Of a stretch of 41,242 nt of DNA, positions 1-8,186 are shown in pieces. Below the pieces are notes generated by a model. The model was given only the letters and a program-made list of their open reading frames with translations. It was not told the DNA's origin and searched no databases. The stretch is from a virus, in IMG/VR virus record IMGVR_UViG_3300034072_001178, positions 1-41,242 of that record; one strand, 5' to 3'. Every line of letters starts with the position of its first letter. Position 1 is the stretch's first letter. The position numbers and the translations under genes were made by a program.

Positions 1-5
1 AAAGA

Positions 6-39
6 CCTACATCACTGTCCGCAAGGACAGTGATGTAGG
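6..39 (-). terminator. Terminator after the polymerase gene
   Basis: A perfect 15-bp inverted repeat with a GCAA loop sits 5 bases past the stop codon of the polymerase gene, followed on the minus strand by a short T tract. It closes the transcription unit right after the truncated polymerase reading frame, which matters for deciding where the rest of the polymerase could be encoded. Confidence 0.8.
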
Positions 40-44
40 CAGGC

Positions 45-1799
45 TTAGAAAGTCTCTAGGAAGGCTTCCATCTCTGGGGAGTCCAGCGCAGGCATTTGGA
101 AGACTACGTTGAAATACTCCAGCGAATTCACACCACCCAAACAAACGCTCAGGTTTTGTTCGCGGAATGTCTCTTCGGTCAAGCCGTCGATACGGATAGG
201 TTCGTTGATACAAGTGCGTTTGCTGACGTTGGCCACCAAGGTTGCCGTGGGGTACGCAGAAGTCGCATCCAAGTCCGCCACCATACCACGGATGCTGGTG
301 GTCACTTCCGGGAAGTCGGCCAGACAGTTCAGACCATCACGAATCAAGAAGTTCTGCGGCAACAGCTGAATCCAACCACGCAGGTCAAGACCCTTGTAGT
401 CATCCGGGTTGTCGCTTTCCTCCTCTTCTTCGTCATCGGTCTCACCGTCTTCAAGCATCTCGTCGGTGATCAATGACTCTTGCTCGGCCACCTCTTCATC
501 CTTGTCTCGGATAGGCATGGTGGTGCCAACCACCTGTCCACGCTCCAGGCCAAACAAGAACAAAGCATCCACAATCTTCTTCGGGTTGGAGTTGAACTTC
601 CCAAAGTCGGTCATGGAGGCAAACGAAGGCACCGAGTGCGACAGGTCACGCAGCTTGGCATCAAGCTCCAACATCCCCAAGCAATCGTACAAGTGGTAGA
701 CGATGTACTCAATGGGATAGTTTTGCTGCATGAAGCGGTGCCACTTCTCGCCTTGGTACGCTGCAGCTTCTTCAAACTTCAGCTTGCGGCTACCCAACTC
801 TTTTTGCAAGATCCAATCCAGGGAGTAGCTGGGCTCTTCCTGTTTGGCCATGCGCAGCTGGCGGTACACACACATCGCATCGATGACGTAAAAGCTCGAT
901 GTCGAGATCAAGCTGTGCCACTGCAGCGAAGGGTTGATGGGTTTGGACTTGCCACCCTTTTCCTTGGAGCTGATGCCTTCCTTGTAACGACTGAAACGGT
1001 ATTTGCGTGGTACCGAGGTGTCAGCAAAGATGTCGGAATCACGAACCCCCAAAGCCTTAGCGCGCTCCACGAAGCGCTTAATGTCGAAGTTCATGTTCCA
1101 GTAGGCCAGCCAGTCTGGACCCCACTCGTTGGCGACCCGGAACAGATCTGCCAACAAATCTGCTTCCTTATCAAAGATGCGGAAGGTAGATTGCAACTTG
1201 CCTTGGTACTGCGGCAGGTACTTGTCAATGGCGGCACGCACTTGCTTGTCAAAGTCGTAAATGCCCTTGTTTTCCAAGAACCGCTTCAAAATACAAGTGT
1301 AGGTCTTGCCTTGGAAGGCAATTGAGACCATCAACACTTCCCGTGTGTCAATATCGGTTTCACTGTCCGATGCCGCCACGGTGTAAGGGCTTTGCACAAA
1401 GTTGTTCTTCATCAGGCTTTGCAGCTTGATGATCGACGTGGAAGTCTGGTCATACCCATACACGTAAGGGGATGAGCGCAGCTCAATAGGGCGGTTGGCC
1501 AAGTGCGGCACTTCCAACAGGCCCGCTACTGTGCGGTTGACGTCCGACTGGGTGCATTTTTGCTCAATCAGGTTGGTACGGTACTCAAACTCTTTCTTGT
1601 CTTTGTGGTTACGAGCCGATGGCTTGGTCACCCAGATCGGGCGTTGGTAGTTTTCCGTCAGGAACGTATGCCAGGTACTGGTGCCGTCCTCGAAGTAGAT
1701 GTGCTCTTTGATGTAGTGCGCGTCTTCACGGTAGTCTTTCTTAGGCAGATGGATAGCAAAGCGGATTTCTTTGCGTATGATCTTCTTTTGCTCAGCCAC
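45..1799 (-). CDS. Family B DNA polymerase, N-terminal exonuclease half ending soon after motif A
   Basis: Replicative DNA polymerase fragment of 584 residues. The 3'-5' exonuclease motifs are visible: Exo I with D145 and E147 (SDSETD), Exo II around N237-F-D239, and Exo III Y368-x3-D372. A highly acidic insert lies near 433-468. Palm motif A is present as D511-A-T-S-A-Y-P-T518. The frame then stops 66 residues later, so motif B (KxxxNxxYG) and the catalytic DTD of motif C are absent. Full family members are usually 800 residues or more. The start is GTG at 1799, preceded by AAGGA. A terminator hairpin follows the stop at once. The protein is therefore probably one subunit of a split polymerase whose palm/thumb half is encoded outside this window; a frameshifted gene is the alternative. 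Confidence 0.85.
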   Translation of the reverse strand: MAEQKKIIRKEIRFAIHLPKKDYREDAHYIKEHIYFEDGTSTWHTFLTENYQRPIWVTKPSARNHKDKKEFEYRTNLIEQKCTQSDVNRTVAGLLEVPHLANRPIELRSSPYVYGYDQTSTSIIKLQSLMKNNFVQSPYTVAASDSETDIDTREVLMVSIAFQGKTYTCILKRFLENKGIYDFDKQVRAAIDKYLPQYQGKLQSTFRIFDKEADLLADLFRVANEWGPDWLAYWNMNFDIKRFVERAKALGVRDSDIFADTSVPRKYRFSRYKEGISSKEKGGKSKPINPSLQWHSLISTSSFYVIDAMCVYRQLRMAKQEEPSYSLDWILQKELGSRKLKFEEAAAYQGEKWHRFMQQNYPIEYIVYHLYDCLGMLELDAKLRDLSHSVPSFASMTDFGKFNSNPKKIVDALFLFGLERGQVVGTTMPIRDKDEEVAEQESLITDEMLEDGETDDEEEEESDNPDDYKGLDLRGWIQLLPQNFLIRDGLNCLADFPEVTTSIRGMVADLDATSAYPTATLVANVSKRTCINEPIRIDGLTEETFREQNLSVCLGGVNSLEYFNVVFQMPALDSPEMEAFLETF

Positions 1800-1881
1800 G
1801 TGGTATCCTTTATCCGCGTCAATCTAAGGACGCAATCACTGTATCACTGATAAAGTCTTTTCACCATACAAACAAAGAGTC

Positions 1882-1917
1882 ACTCCTGCACGATACCCGA
1901 AGATATCGTGCAGGAGT
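1882..1917 (-). terminator. Terminator hairpin
   Basis: A 14-bp inverted repeat (arms 1882-1895 and 1904-1917) directly follows the stop codon of the minus-strand gene ending at 1923. It separates that unit from the polymerase gene downstream. Confidence 0.75.
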
Positions 1918-1922
1918 TTGCC

Positions 1923-2408
1923 CTATTTGTTTTGGTTTTCCAAATCGTTCACGAGGTTGTTTGCAATCGTTGACTTTTTGGAATTGTACTCATCCACCAG
2001 CTTGAAGATCTTTTCAATCTCAAAGCGGGGTTTGTCAAGGAAGTCGTCAAACGACAGTCCGGTACGAGCATAGATCTCTTTGTACAAGAATGTGCTCAAG
2101 TAGTTGTCATACAGGTAACCGTCCAGATACTTTTCAGCATCGTGCTGCATTACCCCAGACAAGGGATTGGTGGAATTGGCATGGTCGTAGATCCCGTAGG
2201 CGGTCTCATACAACTCAATCAGCAGCTGTTTGGCATAGATGTAGTTTGGAGGCTTACGCATGCCGGTCAGGCACCGCTCGATGAAGGCATCCCAATCCAC
2301 CTCTAGACCAAACAACTTGTTGGCGACGTACCGCGAGTTCAGTGCGGTCGCATCGTTAATGTCGGTTATCTCTCCAGAATGCGGGACATGCGGAGAGTAA
2401 GTAATGTA
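1923..2408 (-). CDS. C-terminal frame of a probable frameshifted baseplate-type protein
   Basis: This frame encodes about 161 residues if read from the T8 run, rich in Tyr, Leu and Asp and predicted largely helical. No family was recognised. It has no convincing start: the first TTG (2315) lacks a Shine-Dalgarno site, and no ATG or GTG occurs in frame upstream of it. The frame is nevertheless open back through 2408 to a TGA about 45 bases before the T8 run, and the translation across that stretch reads like normal protein. The simplest reading is that it is the C-terminal part of the gene at 2366-3967, reached by a -1 shift on the T8 run, giving a product of about 681 residues. An independent gene with an unusual start remains possible. 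Confidence 0.6.
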   Translation of the reverse strand, partial: YITYSPHVPHSGEITDINDATALNSRYVANKLFGLEVDWDAFIERCLTGMRKPPNYIYAKQLLIELYETAYGIYDHANSTNPLSGVMQHDAEKYLDGYLYDNYLSTFLYKEIYARTGLSFDDFLDKPRFEIEKIFKLVDEYNSKKSTIANNLVNDLENQNK

Positions 2409-3967
2409 AAAAAAAGGTTCATGACGTCCAGAGGAATGACGTCGACCAAACCTTGGTTGACCGGCTCAGTGTTCTGCTCAGCGTGGCAGTTCGGGCACTT
2501 GTAGGAAGGAATGCCGATGATGGCAATGGTGGTGTCGGACTTGTACTTGAGGATACGGCGGAACAGCTCTTCACGCATGACATCGTCAGCGCTCAGCAGC
2601 TCCAGCACCTTGTTCAAGGTCTCGCGGTCGACGATGGGTTCGTCGTCGATTTCGATGTACTCGATGTAGTGGCTGAATTGCCGCAGCGTCGAGCTCTTGA
2701 CGTACTGCTGCAGCATCTGGGTGCGGGTTTCTTCTTCATCACCGTCGGTGACGATGATAGCGTCCACAGCACCGTTGATCTGGTTGATCCAGGCCATGCC
2801 ATCTTCTACGTGTTGCTCGAAGGTCGGCACACGCATGTGGAACTTGAACGACGATTGCTCGTTCTTGACGGTGAAGCTGGAAGTCACCATGCGGGTGTGA
2901 TCCAGCTGGTACTTGTTGTAGTGTTCCTTGGTCAAGATCCCAGGACGTGCATCCAGCAAGATCTTCTTTTGGACTTCGGTCAAAGCCGTGTTGTCCAACC
3001 AGTACAGCTTGGACAGATTGATCAGACCCTTGGCGATGTAGTCGCACTTGGCATCTTCGGAGATGCAAGGGCGCTGGAATTCAAAGCCGTTGGGGTACTG
3101 CGCTGCGGCCATACCGGTTGCCAGGATGTAGAAGTCCGGCAGCTTGAGGTACTTGCGCAGATCGCTCTTGGGGATATCACCGTAGTTGATCGAGTGCACG
3201 TGTTCCAAGATGAACTCGAACAGACGGTTGTTGATGTGGGTGGAGAAGTTGGTCAGCGTAAGACCGGCGGTCATACGGCCGATGCCGATCTTCTCACGGA
3301 ACACGGTGTTGTAGAAATTGATGACGGCGCGCTCACCTGGTGGTTTGATGGCGACGTTGATGCCCGAGTGGGGCAAAGGCACAATCTGCACTTCACCTTG
3401 ACCCAACGCACGACTGACCTTGAGCAGTGCCAATTCACCACGCAAATCTTTGTCATCAGGCTTCTTTGCCTTGTGCTTAGGTGGAGCAAACTGTTGCAAC
3501 TCACCGTCTTGCGTCAGCAGACCTTGGCGGAATTGCGAAGTTGGATCTTGCAGACGTTCGGAGTACATGCCACCCGGCATGTACATCTCCGACATCTCAT
3601 CCGTGGCTCTCTGCCATTCGGCGCGGGTGACCGCTTCCATGGCGTTCTTGTCGGTAGCTGCTGCGCGTTGCCACAGTCCAGTGAAAATGCCCAACGGGAA
3701 CGAAGGCAGCGAGACGCGGAAGTCACCAGGCAACAGAGGCTTTTTGAGAGGCAGCTCGATCGGATCTTGCAAGATCGCGTTGGTGGTCGGAACCACTTCT
3801 TCCTGAGGTGCAGCTTCAGGTTGCTCCGCAGACTCTTGCAGAGCTGGGGGAGGGGTGTCTCGGTCACCAATATCGAACAACACTTCCTCGGTAGCAGATG
3901 TGTTGTCGGCAATAGTGGGGTCAGGTTGCTGGGGCTCGTTATGCCCCAGCTGAATTTGATCAGTCAT
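2366..3967 (-). CDS. Unrecognised probable virion/baseplate protein, upstream frame of a possible -1 frameshift
   Basis: A 533-residue protein in the zero frame. The first 75 residues are Pro/Glu/Gln-rich and probably disordered; the rest looks folded. A single CPNC pair lies near the C-terminus (about residue 498), so a half zinc-knuckle or disulfide is possible, followed by a hydrophobic stretch ending in NLFF. That stretch is encoded by a T8 run (2408-2415 on the plus strand), after which the zero frame continues only 13 residues. The start ATG at 3967 has AAGGA upstream. It lies 15 bases after the gene at 3983-4555, so both are probably co-transcribed. A baseplate-hub role is a guess from context and the C-terminal Cys pair; no family was firmly identified. 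Confidence 0.7.
   Translation of the reverse strand: MTDQIQLGHNEPQQPDPTIADNTSATEEVLFDIGDRDTPPPALQESAEQPEAAPQEEVVPTTNAILQDPIELPLKKPLLPGDFRVSLPSFPLGIFTGLWQRAAATDKNAMEAVTRAEWQRATDEMSEMYMPGGMYSERLQDPTSQFRQGLLTQDGELQQFAPPKHKAKKPDDKDLRGELALLKVSRALGQGEVQIVPLPHSGINVAIKPPGERAVINFYNTVFREKIGIGRMTAGLTLTNFSTHINNRLFEFILEHVHSINYGDIPKSDLRKYLKLPDFYILATGMAAAQYPNGFEFQRPCISEDAKCDYIAKGLINLSKLYWLDNTALTEVQKKILLDARPGILTKEHYNKYQLDHTRMVTSSFTVKNEQSSFKFHMRVPTFEQHVEDGMAWINQINGAVDAIIVTDGDEEETRTQMLQQYVKSSTLRQFSHYIEYIEIDDEPIVDRETLNKVLELLSADDVMREELFRRILKYKSDTTIAIIGIPSYKCPNCHAEQNTEPVNQGLVDVIPLDVMNLFFTLLTLRMSRILER
2408..2415 (-). other. Homopolymeric T8 slippery run (candidate -1 frameshift site)
   Basis: On the coding (minus) strand the sequence is AAC CTT TTT TTT ACA. 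Slipping back one base gives TTT TAC ATT and enters the long downstream frame. The two frames overlap only from a TGA about 45 bases before the run to the TAA at 2366, so the run lies inside the only window in which a shift could join them. Confidence 0.55.
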
Positions 3968-3982
3968 GCTGGGTCCTTGCAG

Positions 3983-4555
3983 TTAAGCCTTAACTTCCAC
4001 GTCCGACACCACCTTAGGGTCGAGCAGGTCGGCTTGCTGGGCAGCTGCAGAAGTTTGTTCGTGCACGATCAGCACCATCTCGGAGATGGTTGGTGCCAAC
4101 AGCACACGCAGTTCGTCGTTGGCGTTCTGGTATTGCAGCGCCAGCTTGTTGAACTCGCCGTATTCTTCCAGCGATGCAAACGAGCCAGTGCGGTGTTCGT
4201 GTTGGGCACGCAACTCGGCCACGCGGGAGCTGAATGCCTGGGCGTCAGCAAAGAAAGTTTCCACCAGACGGTCGAACTTGGGTTTCTTGTCACCCAGCGC
4301 GACCACCACTTGGGGGTTGTTGATCATGCCGTACACTTGGCCAGTGAACGTCATGGTCGCAGTGGCCAGCTCTTCACGCAGAGTGTTCAGATCAGTCCAG
4401 GTTTGGTTGTTGTAGGCCAGGAAGTCGGCATCACCGCTGCGATCAATGTCCATGCCGTCCGAGATGATCTTGTCGATGGCACGGTCGGTTTTACCAACAC
4501 GCAGACGTTGGGCTTCCATCACGCGTTGATGGATTTTGGAGATAGGTTTAGACAC
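3983..4555 (-). CDS. Unrecognised helical protein
   Basis: A 190-residue mainly alpha-helical protein with many Ala, Gln and Glu residues and likely coiled-coil segments. I do not recognise a family. The start is taken at GTG 4555 (VSKPISK...), because AAAAGGAT lies at good spacing upstream and the preceding in-frame sequence runs through the intergenic hairpin and looks non-coding. It is the first gene of the unit that continues into 2366-3967. Position beside probable baseplate genes hints at a virion or assembly role; this is inference only. Confidence 0.75.
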   Translation of the reverse strand: MSKPISKIHQRVMEAQRLRVGKTDRAIDKIISDGMDIDRSGDADFLAYNNQTWTDLNTLREELATATMTFTGQVYGMINNPQVVVALGDKKPKFDRLVETFFADAQAFSSRVAELRAQHEHRTGSFASLEEYGEFNKLALQYQNANDELRVLLAPTISEMVLIVHEQTSAAAQQADLLDPKVVSDVEVKA

Positions 4556-4631
4556 GGCGTATCCTTTTGTAAACAGGTGAACTAGGGCGGTTTCAGAGCA
4601 TAATGGGGAACTGTGAAAAAATGCAGCAGAA

Positions 4632-4666
4632 CTCCATCCTCCCAGGAAGACCTTGGGAGGATGGAG
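4632..4666 (-). terminator. Terminator hairpin
   Basis: A 13-bp inverted repeat (arms 4632-4644 and 4654-4666) follows the stop of the minus-strand gene ending at 4672; on that strand a T6 tract comes shortly after it. Confidence 0.75.
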
Positions 4667-4671
4667 ACGCG

Positions 4672-5520
4672 TCACAGATCAGGTGCAATCATGCTGTTGA
4701 TCAAGCGGTTGGTGCGGGCGGTATCGGCATGGTACAGCACTTTACCCCACACTTCTTGCACATAGGTGTTGTAGTCCTCTTCAGCGCTTTGGTAGCTTTC
4801 GACGATCGACTTGAACACCCCCAAATCCTGACCACCAGACAGGTATCCCATGTTCAGCGGAACAATCAGTTTGTTGTAGATGTAGGACTTGGTGGCCAGC
4901 GTGCACAAGATCGCCAACTTCTCGTACGAGCGTGGAGACAAGTTGTTCAGGTTGTTGTCGTTTTCCAACACCACCCAGATACCAAAATTGGACAGCGTGC
5001 GGAAGTTGGCGTACACCGCAATGGTGTTGTAGGCCACGATCTCCAAGTGGGCGTTGGTGAGCACACCGTTCATGGCCGCTGCTGCACCAATCCGGCCCGC
5101 CACATTCATCACAGGGTTGGCCGAATACATGTCAGGAGAACCCGGCGCAACAATGCTGCCATTGCCCGAGTAACCACTCATCTGACCACCCATGAACCCA
5201 GAGCCCGGCATGTACGACAATGTCAACGCCGAGACGATCTGTTTGTTCATCACCAAGTCAGCCGGCACTTGATAGACGGTGTACATGTTCTCGAAGAACG
5301 TGGGTTGCAGCATGTTGATTGGCACAAAGTGCTCAATACCACCAATGACGTTACAGGTCAGTAGCACACGCTTTTTGATGACCTTGTTCACCAGCTTGTC
5401 CTCGATCGACGACAAAGCCGACACTTGTGGGTCTTCCCCATAGGTCATGGCCGCGTGCAAGATCTCATACGGGATAGTGTTGTTGCGGATAACACTGACT
5501 GCATAGTCAATGGCGTTCAT
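4672..5520 (-). CDS. Unrecognised protein, probable virion component
   Basis: A 282-residue protein with a Gly/Ser/Met-rich central loop (about 115-150) flanked by well-ordered Leu/Ile/Val- and Asn-rich stretches. There is no signal peptide or clear membrane segment. The start is ATG 5520 (MNAIDYAV), since AGGAG precedes it at normal spacing; an upstream in-frame start at 5562 would read through the preceding hairpin. The gene is a single-gene unit bounded by hairpins at both ends. No family is recognised; a structural role is suggested only by the phage context and by the absence of enzyme motifs. Confidence 0.75.
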   Translation of the reverse strand: MNAIDYAVSVIRNNTIPYEILHAAMTYGEDPQVSALSSIEDKLVNKVIKKRVLLTCNVIGGIEHFVPINMLQPTFFENMYTVYQVPADLVMNKQIVSALTLSYMPGSGFMGGQMSGYSGNGSIVAPGSPDMYSANPVMNVAGRIGAAAAMNGVLTNAHLEIVAYNTIAVYANFRTLSNFGIWVVLENDNNLNNLSPRSYEKLAILCTLATKSYIYNKLIVPLNMGYLSGGQDLGVFKSIVESYQSAEEDYNTYVQEVWGKVLYHADTARTNRLINSMIAPDL

Positions 5521-5555
5521 ACGAAGACTCCTATTCAAAGAACCACAGATCAAAC

Positions 5556-5589
5556 GATCCACCAGGTAGCCTGAGCTACCTGGTGGATC
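5556..5589 (-). terminator. Terminator hairpin
   Basis: A perfect 15-bp inverted repeat with a 4-base loop (arms 5556-5570 and 5575-5589) lies just after the stop of the gene ending at 5596. Confidence 0.8.
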
Positions 5590-5595
5590 ACTGCT

Positions 5596-6186
5596 TTACG
5601 GAGTGGTCAATCGAGCGTGCAGCTGCGGAAAGCGCTTGGACAGGAAAGGTCCCAGCCAATCGAACGAGTCATCCGAGTCAGCGGGTAGCAGGCAGTGGAA
5701 GTCAGGCTCGGTCTTAGCGACCAGGGCTTGACGGATGGTGTTGGCAATCGGCACCATCACGTTGGCGTAGTTGCTACACACCCGCAGCTGTGTGCCGTTG
5801 GGGATGTAGTACGACACAAACTCGATGTGTTCCGGCAGGTTGCGGATTTCGTTGAGCGCGTCAGGATACGCCAACAACTTCTGGTAAGTGGCGTACGCGA
5901 TGATGGCACGAAAGTTGGGGACGTAGGCGTCGTTCTTGTGTTGGTTCAAGTGCTTGCGCAACTTGTCACCTGCTGCACGGCGCAGCACATCCATACAAGG
6001 ATCGGTGCGCAGCCAGTACCACAGGTTCATCACAGAACCGAACTTGCCGATGTGGGGATACTCCAGGGTCTTGAAGTACGAGGGGTCCAGCAGCTTGCCC
6101 AGGTGCGAGCTGGAGCGCGAGCTGATGTTGATGTGGTCGACACCTTCTTGGTCGTAAGCGTTGGGATGGTTGTAGTTATTGGTCAT
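5596..6186 (-). CDS. Unrecognised conserved-looking phage protein
   Basis: A 196-residue soluble protein. Its N-terminal third contains the phrase HLGKLLDPS followed about 20 residues later by FGSVMNLWYWL, a pattern I associate with small uncharacterised proteins of large phages, without a known function. The start is uncertain: ATG 6186 (MTNNYN) is preferred, but no clear Shine-Dalgarno site is seen and a GTG at 6210 is in frame. A hairpin at 6194-6214 covers this start region and may end the previous gene or affect translation here. The gene follows 6218-6658 closely. Confidence 0.7.
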   Translation of the reverse strand: MTNNYNHPNAYDQEGVDHINISSRSSSHLGKLLDPSYFKTLEYPHIGKFGSVMNLWYWLRTDPCMDVLRRAAGDKLRKHLNQHKNDAYVPNFRAIIAYATYQKLLAYPDALNEIRNLPEHIEFVSYYIPNGTQLRVCSNYANVMVPIANTIRQALVAKTEPDFHCLLPADSDDSFDWLGPFLSKRFPQLHARLTTP

Positions 6187-6193
6187 GATGCAA

Positions 6194-6214
6194 ATAGGTG
6201 CACAAGGCACCTAT
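6194..6214 (-). terminator. Hairpin between two minus-strand genes
   Basis: An 8-bp inverted repeat with a 5-base loop lies between the stop at 6218 and the start near 6186; outer bases CAAATA/TATTTG can extend it. It could be a weak terminator or a translation-modulating structure for the following gene. Confidence 0.45.
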
Positions 6215-6217
6215 GGC

Positions 6218-6658
6218 TTATTTGTAAAACAGACGCTTGATGATCGAGAAAAAGATCAAAGCCATGACAGGGCGGTTGTTCTCCAACAGTTCGACAAGTG
6301 CTTCAGGTTTGCTGACCGTGTAGCTGTCCACCGCAACACGAATACCACACAGCTCTGGCTTAGGCAACGCACGAGAGGCTGCCAGAGCGGTCACCATGCG
6401 GGTCACGAACACATCGGGGTCACCCGAGTAGAACATGGACAGAAAGTCGATCACATCCAGAAAAGCAAAGCACTCGGTAACGACTGTCAGATCGCTGGAA
6501 ATTGCCTTGGAAACCATCTCGATGCCAGTGGTCGTCAGAATACCACCGCTGGTCATGTTGAGTGTGTCCAAGCACTTGGTCATCGACGGGTACTTGTCAA
6601 TCTCCTTTTCCAGCAGGAGCAGCATTTCAGGATTGATCACAGTGGTATGCGGGTTCAT
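6218..6658 (-). CDS. Unrecognised small protein coupled to the recombinase gene
   Basis: A 146-residue, mainly helical, Leu/Val/Ala-rich protein with a positively charged hydrophobic C-terminus. No family is recognised. Its ATG (6656-6658) overlaps the TGA of the UvsX-like gene as ATGA, so the two are almost certainly translationally coupled. That suggests, but does not show, a role with the recombinase, for example as a mediator or accessory factor. Confidence 0.75.
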   Translation of the reverse strand: MNPHTTVINPEMLLLLEKEIDKYPSMTKCLDTLNMTSGGILTTTGIEMVSKAISSDLTVVTECFAFLDVIDFLSMFYSGDPDVFVTRMVTALAASRALPKPELCGIRVAVDSYTVSKPEALVELLENNRPVMALIFFSIIKRLFYK

Positions 6659-8091
6659 TGCTTAGCACCTTTCATTTCAGGCTTCCACCAGTAGGGCACG
6701 TACTTGTCGTGGTACATTTCCAGCATGTCCATGGTGGACAGGAAGGGGACTTCGTGTTCGTACTGGTTGAATGTCCAGTAGTCACGGGTGTTGAGGATGT
6801 TGACCCAGCCGTACTGTTCGTCGAGCTTCTTGTAGAAGTCAGCCAGCGGCGGCACTTGCAGCGGCAGTGTGCGGTAGATCTGCTGGATTTGCAGCAAATC
6901 TGCCGTGATCTTCACCGCGCGGCGCAGGTGTTCACTGCTGTCCAGCGTTTCACGCACTGTGGTGCGACCCATCTTGAGTTCAGGGAACAAGGTCAGCCAG
7001 TACGAACGGTCGTTGCCTTCGATACCGTAACGATCGTGCTCGCGCAGGAAGTAGAACTCCGTGAACGAAGGCAGTACACCGTCACGCTGCGACAGCAAGA
7101 TGTCGATGCTGTGTCCAGAAGGACCAGACTTATTGCGCAACAGCTTCAACGTGACCTTGTTCAGGTCGGCCGAATTGTGTTCTTGGTCAGCTTGGGTGCG
7201 AGGGAACTCTGGACCCTTAGTGTCTTTGTGAACCAATGCGGTCGAGCTGATAGCCTGCCAGAGGTTGTTGGTCAGGAAGAAGAAATCCAAAGGCGCACCC
7301 TTGATCGCTTCGTCGGCCTTCATGTGTTGCAGCTGTTTGACCGGAACTTGACCAGCACCCACTTGCATGATGTTGGTGTTCTTACCGATGTGGGTCGTCA
7401 CGATGGTATGGTGCGCAGCAGAGTTACACAGACCAGGCAGTTCCATCAACATACGAGCCTTGGCCAAACCTTGGCGCATGTAGATGGTCTGGCCTTCGGA
7501 CAGTTGGTTCTTCTTTTGCATTTCTTCCACGTCCGAGCTGATGAACTTGGACAGGGAGTCAATTTGACCAAAGGTCGGAAACAAGACAAAAATGGGTTTA
7601 CCGTGCTTGTCGACAAAAGGTGTCTCGAACAGATACTGCTTGGCGTTCTTGAGCTTTTCGTTGCGCAAGTACTCCTTGAGCAGGTGGAACCATTCATCGC
7701 CCATGTGCTTGGTCTGGTCAGTGACTTGCCAGATGCCTTCATCCATGATGTCGATGTCGGCGAATTCAGGGAAAATCTTCGAGAAGAACAGCAGACGCTT
7801 AGGTATCATGTTCATCTCAGTGTCGAGCGTGTTGATGAACGGAGCGTAACCGCTGCTGGCGACATGGGCTGCTGCAGCCAAGGTCATGAAGTGTGCAATG
7901 GTGGACTTGAAGGTGTTGGGTTTACCCGCCACCGCCGTCAGTGCACCCAGCCCGCCGTTGAGGATGTTTTCACCACGTGCCCCTCGCACATAGTCACCTG
8001 TCGGGATGTCCATCAACGCCCCGATGTTGTAATACACTTTCATGGCGTCAATTACAGTCATTTCGGGCTGCTTGTTAAAGACCTTTTTCAT
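6655..8091 (-). CDS. UvsX/RecA-like recombinase ATPase
   Basis: A 478-residue P-loop ATPase. The Walker A segment is G56-K-P-N-T-F-K62-S63: the usual Gly before Lys is Phe, as in T4 UvsX (GPSKSFKS), which points to the UvsX branch of RecA-type recombinases rather than a DnaB helicase. A DTE triad at 90-92 fits the catalytic-acid strand, and a hydrophobic Walker B-like strand runs into TTHIGKN, where RecA proteins have their sensor residue. A later segment reads LLRNKSGPSG, like the basic strand after L2. The role would be strand exchange in recombination-dependent replication and repair. The start is ATG 8091 (MKKVFNKQ), with AGAGAG upstream; the longer frame to 8136 lacks such a site. A DnaB-like helicase is the alternative. 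Confidence 0.7.
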   Translation of the reverse strand: MKKVFNKQPEMTVIDAMKVYYNIGALMDIPTGDYVRGARGENILNGGLGALTAVAGKPNTFKSTIAHFMTLAAAAHVASSGYAPFINTLDTEMNMIPKRLLFFSKIFPEFADIDIMDEGIWQVTDQTKHMGDEWFHLLKEYLRNEKLKNAKQYLFETPFVDKHGKPIFVLFPTFGQIDSLSKFISSDVEEMQKKNQLSEGQTIYMRQGLAKARMLMELPGLCNSAAHHTIVTTHIGKNTNIMQVGAGQVPVKQLQHMKADEAIKGAPLDFFFLTNNLWQAISSTALVHKDTKGPEFPRTQADQEHNSADLNKVTLKLLRNKSGPSGHSIDILLSQRDGVLPSFTEFYFLREHDRYGIEGNDRSYWLTLFPELKMGRTTVRETLDSSEHLRRAVKITADLLQIQQIYRTLPLQVPPLADFYKKLDEQYGWVNILNTRDYWTFNQYEHEVPFLSTMDMLEMYHDKYVPYWWKPEMKGAKQ

Positions 8092-8186
8092 CTGAATTCT
8101 CTCTATGGTCGTTGTGATTGCTATCGGTATAAGCAAGAGATATGCGTGCTATCGCACAACATACCCCTTTGCCTAAAAAGTTGAAA

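Noticed and set aside
2453-4585. A 710-codon open frame on the plus strand opposite the genes at 2366-4555
   Set aside because: It lies fully antisense to genes with good ribosome-binding sites and protein-like composition; it is His/Val/Gln-rich as expected for a shadow frame and has no initiation site. The plus-strand frames at 6658-8184 and 13592-15100 were rejected for the same reason.
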